64,000 bases of DNA, taken from positions 21,973,821-22,037,820 of the forward strand of contig OZ012688.1 of the NCBI GenBank assembly GCA_963942565.1. The letters are read 5' to 3'. The translations under genes were made by a program, and so were the position numbers. Of the stretch, positions 62,395 through 64,000 are shown in pieces. Numbering within the stretch: the first letter of the stretch is position 1; each line of letters opens with the position of its first letter. The DNA comes from Maea johnstoni (taxonomy: Eukaryota; Annelida; Polychaeta; Spionida; Magelonidae). The notes beneath the pieces are model-generated. The model saw only the letters and a list, made by a program, of their open reading frames with translations, had not been told where the DNA came from and did no database searches.

Positions 62395-64000
62395 ATGGCT
62401 CAGCCATCTAGTACAGATAGAATACCTCCATGGCTGAGCCGTAGAGTACAGGAGAGATACCCCATGGATGAGCTGTATGGCACCAGGAGGGATTCGCCAA
62501 TGGCTGAGCCATCTAGCACAGGTGAGATATCTCCATGGCTGAGCCGTAGAGTACAGGAGAGATGCCCTATGGATGAGCCGTATGGCACCAGGAGGGATTT
62601 TCCCAATGGCTGAGCCACCTAGCACAGGTGGGATATCTCCATGGCTGAGCCGTAGAGTACAGGAGAGATGCCCCATGGATGAGCCGTATGGCAATAGGAG
62701 GGATTCCCCAATGGCTGAGCCATCTACCACAGGTGGGACATATCCATGGCTGAGCCGTAGAGTACAGGAGAGATGCCCAATGAATGAGCTGTATGGCACC
62801 AGGAGGGATTCCCCAATGGCTGAACCATCTAGCACAGGTGGGATATCTCCATGGCTGAGCCGTAGAGTACAGGAGAGATTCCCCATGGATGAGCCGTATG
62901 GCACCAGGAGGGATTCCCCAATGGCTGAGCCATCTAGCACAGGTGGGATATCTCCATGGCTGAGCCGTAGAGTACAGGAGAGATGCCCCATGGATGAGCC
63001 GTATGGCACCATGAGGGATTCCCCAATGGCTGAGCCATCTAGCACAGGTGGGATATCTCCATGGCTGAGCCGTAGAGTACAGGAGAGATGCCCCATGGAT
63101 GAGCCGTATGGCAATAGGAGGGATTCCCCAATGGCTGAGCCATCTAGCACAGGTGGGATATCTCCATGGCTGAGCCCTAGAGTACAGGAGAGATGCCCCA
63201 TGGATGAGCCGTATGGCACCAGGAGGGATTCCCCAATGGCTGAGCCATCTAGCACAGGTGGGATATCTCCATGGCTGAGCCGTAGAGTACAGGAGAGATG
63301 CCCTATGGATGAGCCGTATGGCACCAGGAGAAATTCACCAATGGCTGAGCCATCTAGCACAGGTGGGATATCTCCATGGCTGAGCCGTAGAGTACAGGAG
63401 AGATGCCCCATGGATGAGCCGTATGGCACCAGGAGGGATTCCCCAATGGCTGAGCCATCCAGCACAGGTGGGATATCTCCATGGCTGAGCCGTAGAGTAC
63501 AGAAGAGATGCCCCATTGATGAGCCGTATGGCACCAGGAGGGATTCCCCAATGGCTGAGCCATCTAGCACAGGTGGGATATCTCCATGGCTGAGCCCTAG
63601 AGTACAGGAGAGATGCCCCATGGATGAGCCGTATGGCAATAGGAGGGATTCCCCAATGGCTCAGCCATCTAGCACAGGTGGGATATCTCCATGGCTGAGC
63701 CGTAGAGTAAAGGAGAGATGCCCCATGGATGGGCCGTATTGTATCAGGAGAGATTCCCCAATGGCTCAGTTATCTAGCACAAGTGGAATATCTCCATGGC
63801 TGAGCCGTAGAGTACAGGAGAGATGCCCCATGGATGGGCAGTATGGCAATAGGAGGGATTCCCCAATGGTTGAGCCATCTAGCACAGGTGGGATATCTCC
63901 ATGGCTGAGCCGTAGAGTACAGGAGAGATGCCCCATGGATGAGCCGTATGGCACCAGGAGGGATTCCCCAAAGGCTCAGCCATCTAGCACAAGTGGAATA
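62395..64000. repeat. 105 bp higher-order minisatellite, about 15 copies, cut by the window edge
   Basis: Each 105 bp unit is three related monomers of 34-36 bp, all starting ATGGMTGAGCC. Because 105 is a multiple of three, frames stay open for hundreds of codons (for example 63639-62041 minus), but no start context, splice signal or known domain supports a gene. Confidence 0.96.

Noticed and set aside
62041-63639. 532-codon minus-strand open frame
   Set aside because: It is the 105 bp satellite read in frame; the unit length is a multiple of three and both strands stay open. No domain, no splice or start context.

Overview
This window is animal genomic DNA: AT-rich, intron-rich and packed with tandem and interspersed repeats. 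It is dominated by one host gene on the minus strand. Twenty-four coding exons between 51868 and 421 join with GT-AG boundaries and fully consistent codon phases into about 1013 residues that I recognise as TBC1D32 (broad-minded, Bromi), a ciliary and Hedgehog-pathway protein. The start codon is at 51866-51868. The gene runs off the left edge, so the C-terminal part with the TBC domain (about 250 residues if the length is like vertebrates) is missing. The species cannot be fixed from sequence alone. A tRNA-derived SINE with a metazoan-type tail, a DIRS element, piggyBac-like and hAT-like MITEs and very long TA tracts suggest a marine invertebrate, perhaps a non-vertebrate deuterostome or a lophotrochozoan (inference).

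Layout, left to right. 1-6795 holds the last visible exon (421-547) and a 6.2 kb intron with TTAA-flanked MITEs. 6796-11052 holds five exons with TA tracts and a SINE. 11053-16463 is about 64 copies of an 84-86 bp unit that contains the first 59 bp of the adjoining exon plus its splice acceptor. 17.8-30.5 kb holds eight exons, several hAT-like MITEs and shorter exon-edge duplications. 31173-33900 is a 44 bp minisatellite of 62 units. 34-35.7 kb holds three exons. 36042-42266 is a whole-looking DIRS-type retroelement nested inside a piggyBac-like MITE. 42722-45334 is exactly three head-to-tail copies of an 871 bp unit. 46.1-51.9 kb holds the seven N-terminal exons. 52-56 kb holds MITEs and a plausible promoter and 5' non-coding exon (54344-54620). 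57.5-61 kb carries repeat families with RFX X-box-like palindromes, and 61.9-64 kb is a higher-order minisatellite (105 bp built from three 35 bp monomers).

The most unusual signal is that tandem duplications repeatedly span exon-intron junctions of this one gene. I see them at seven or eight exons, in different states of decay, and they create arrays of decoy splice sites. The extreme case, at 11.05-16.46 kb, repeats a junction whose sequence (AG followed by GTGAGC) looks like both an acceptor and a donor.
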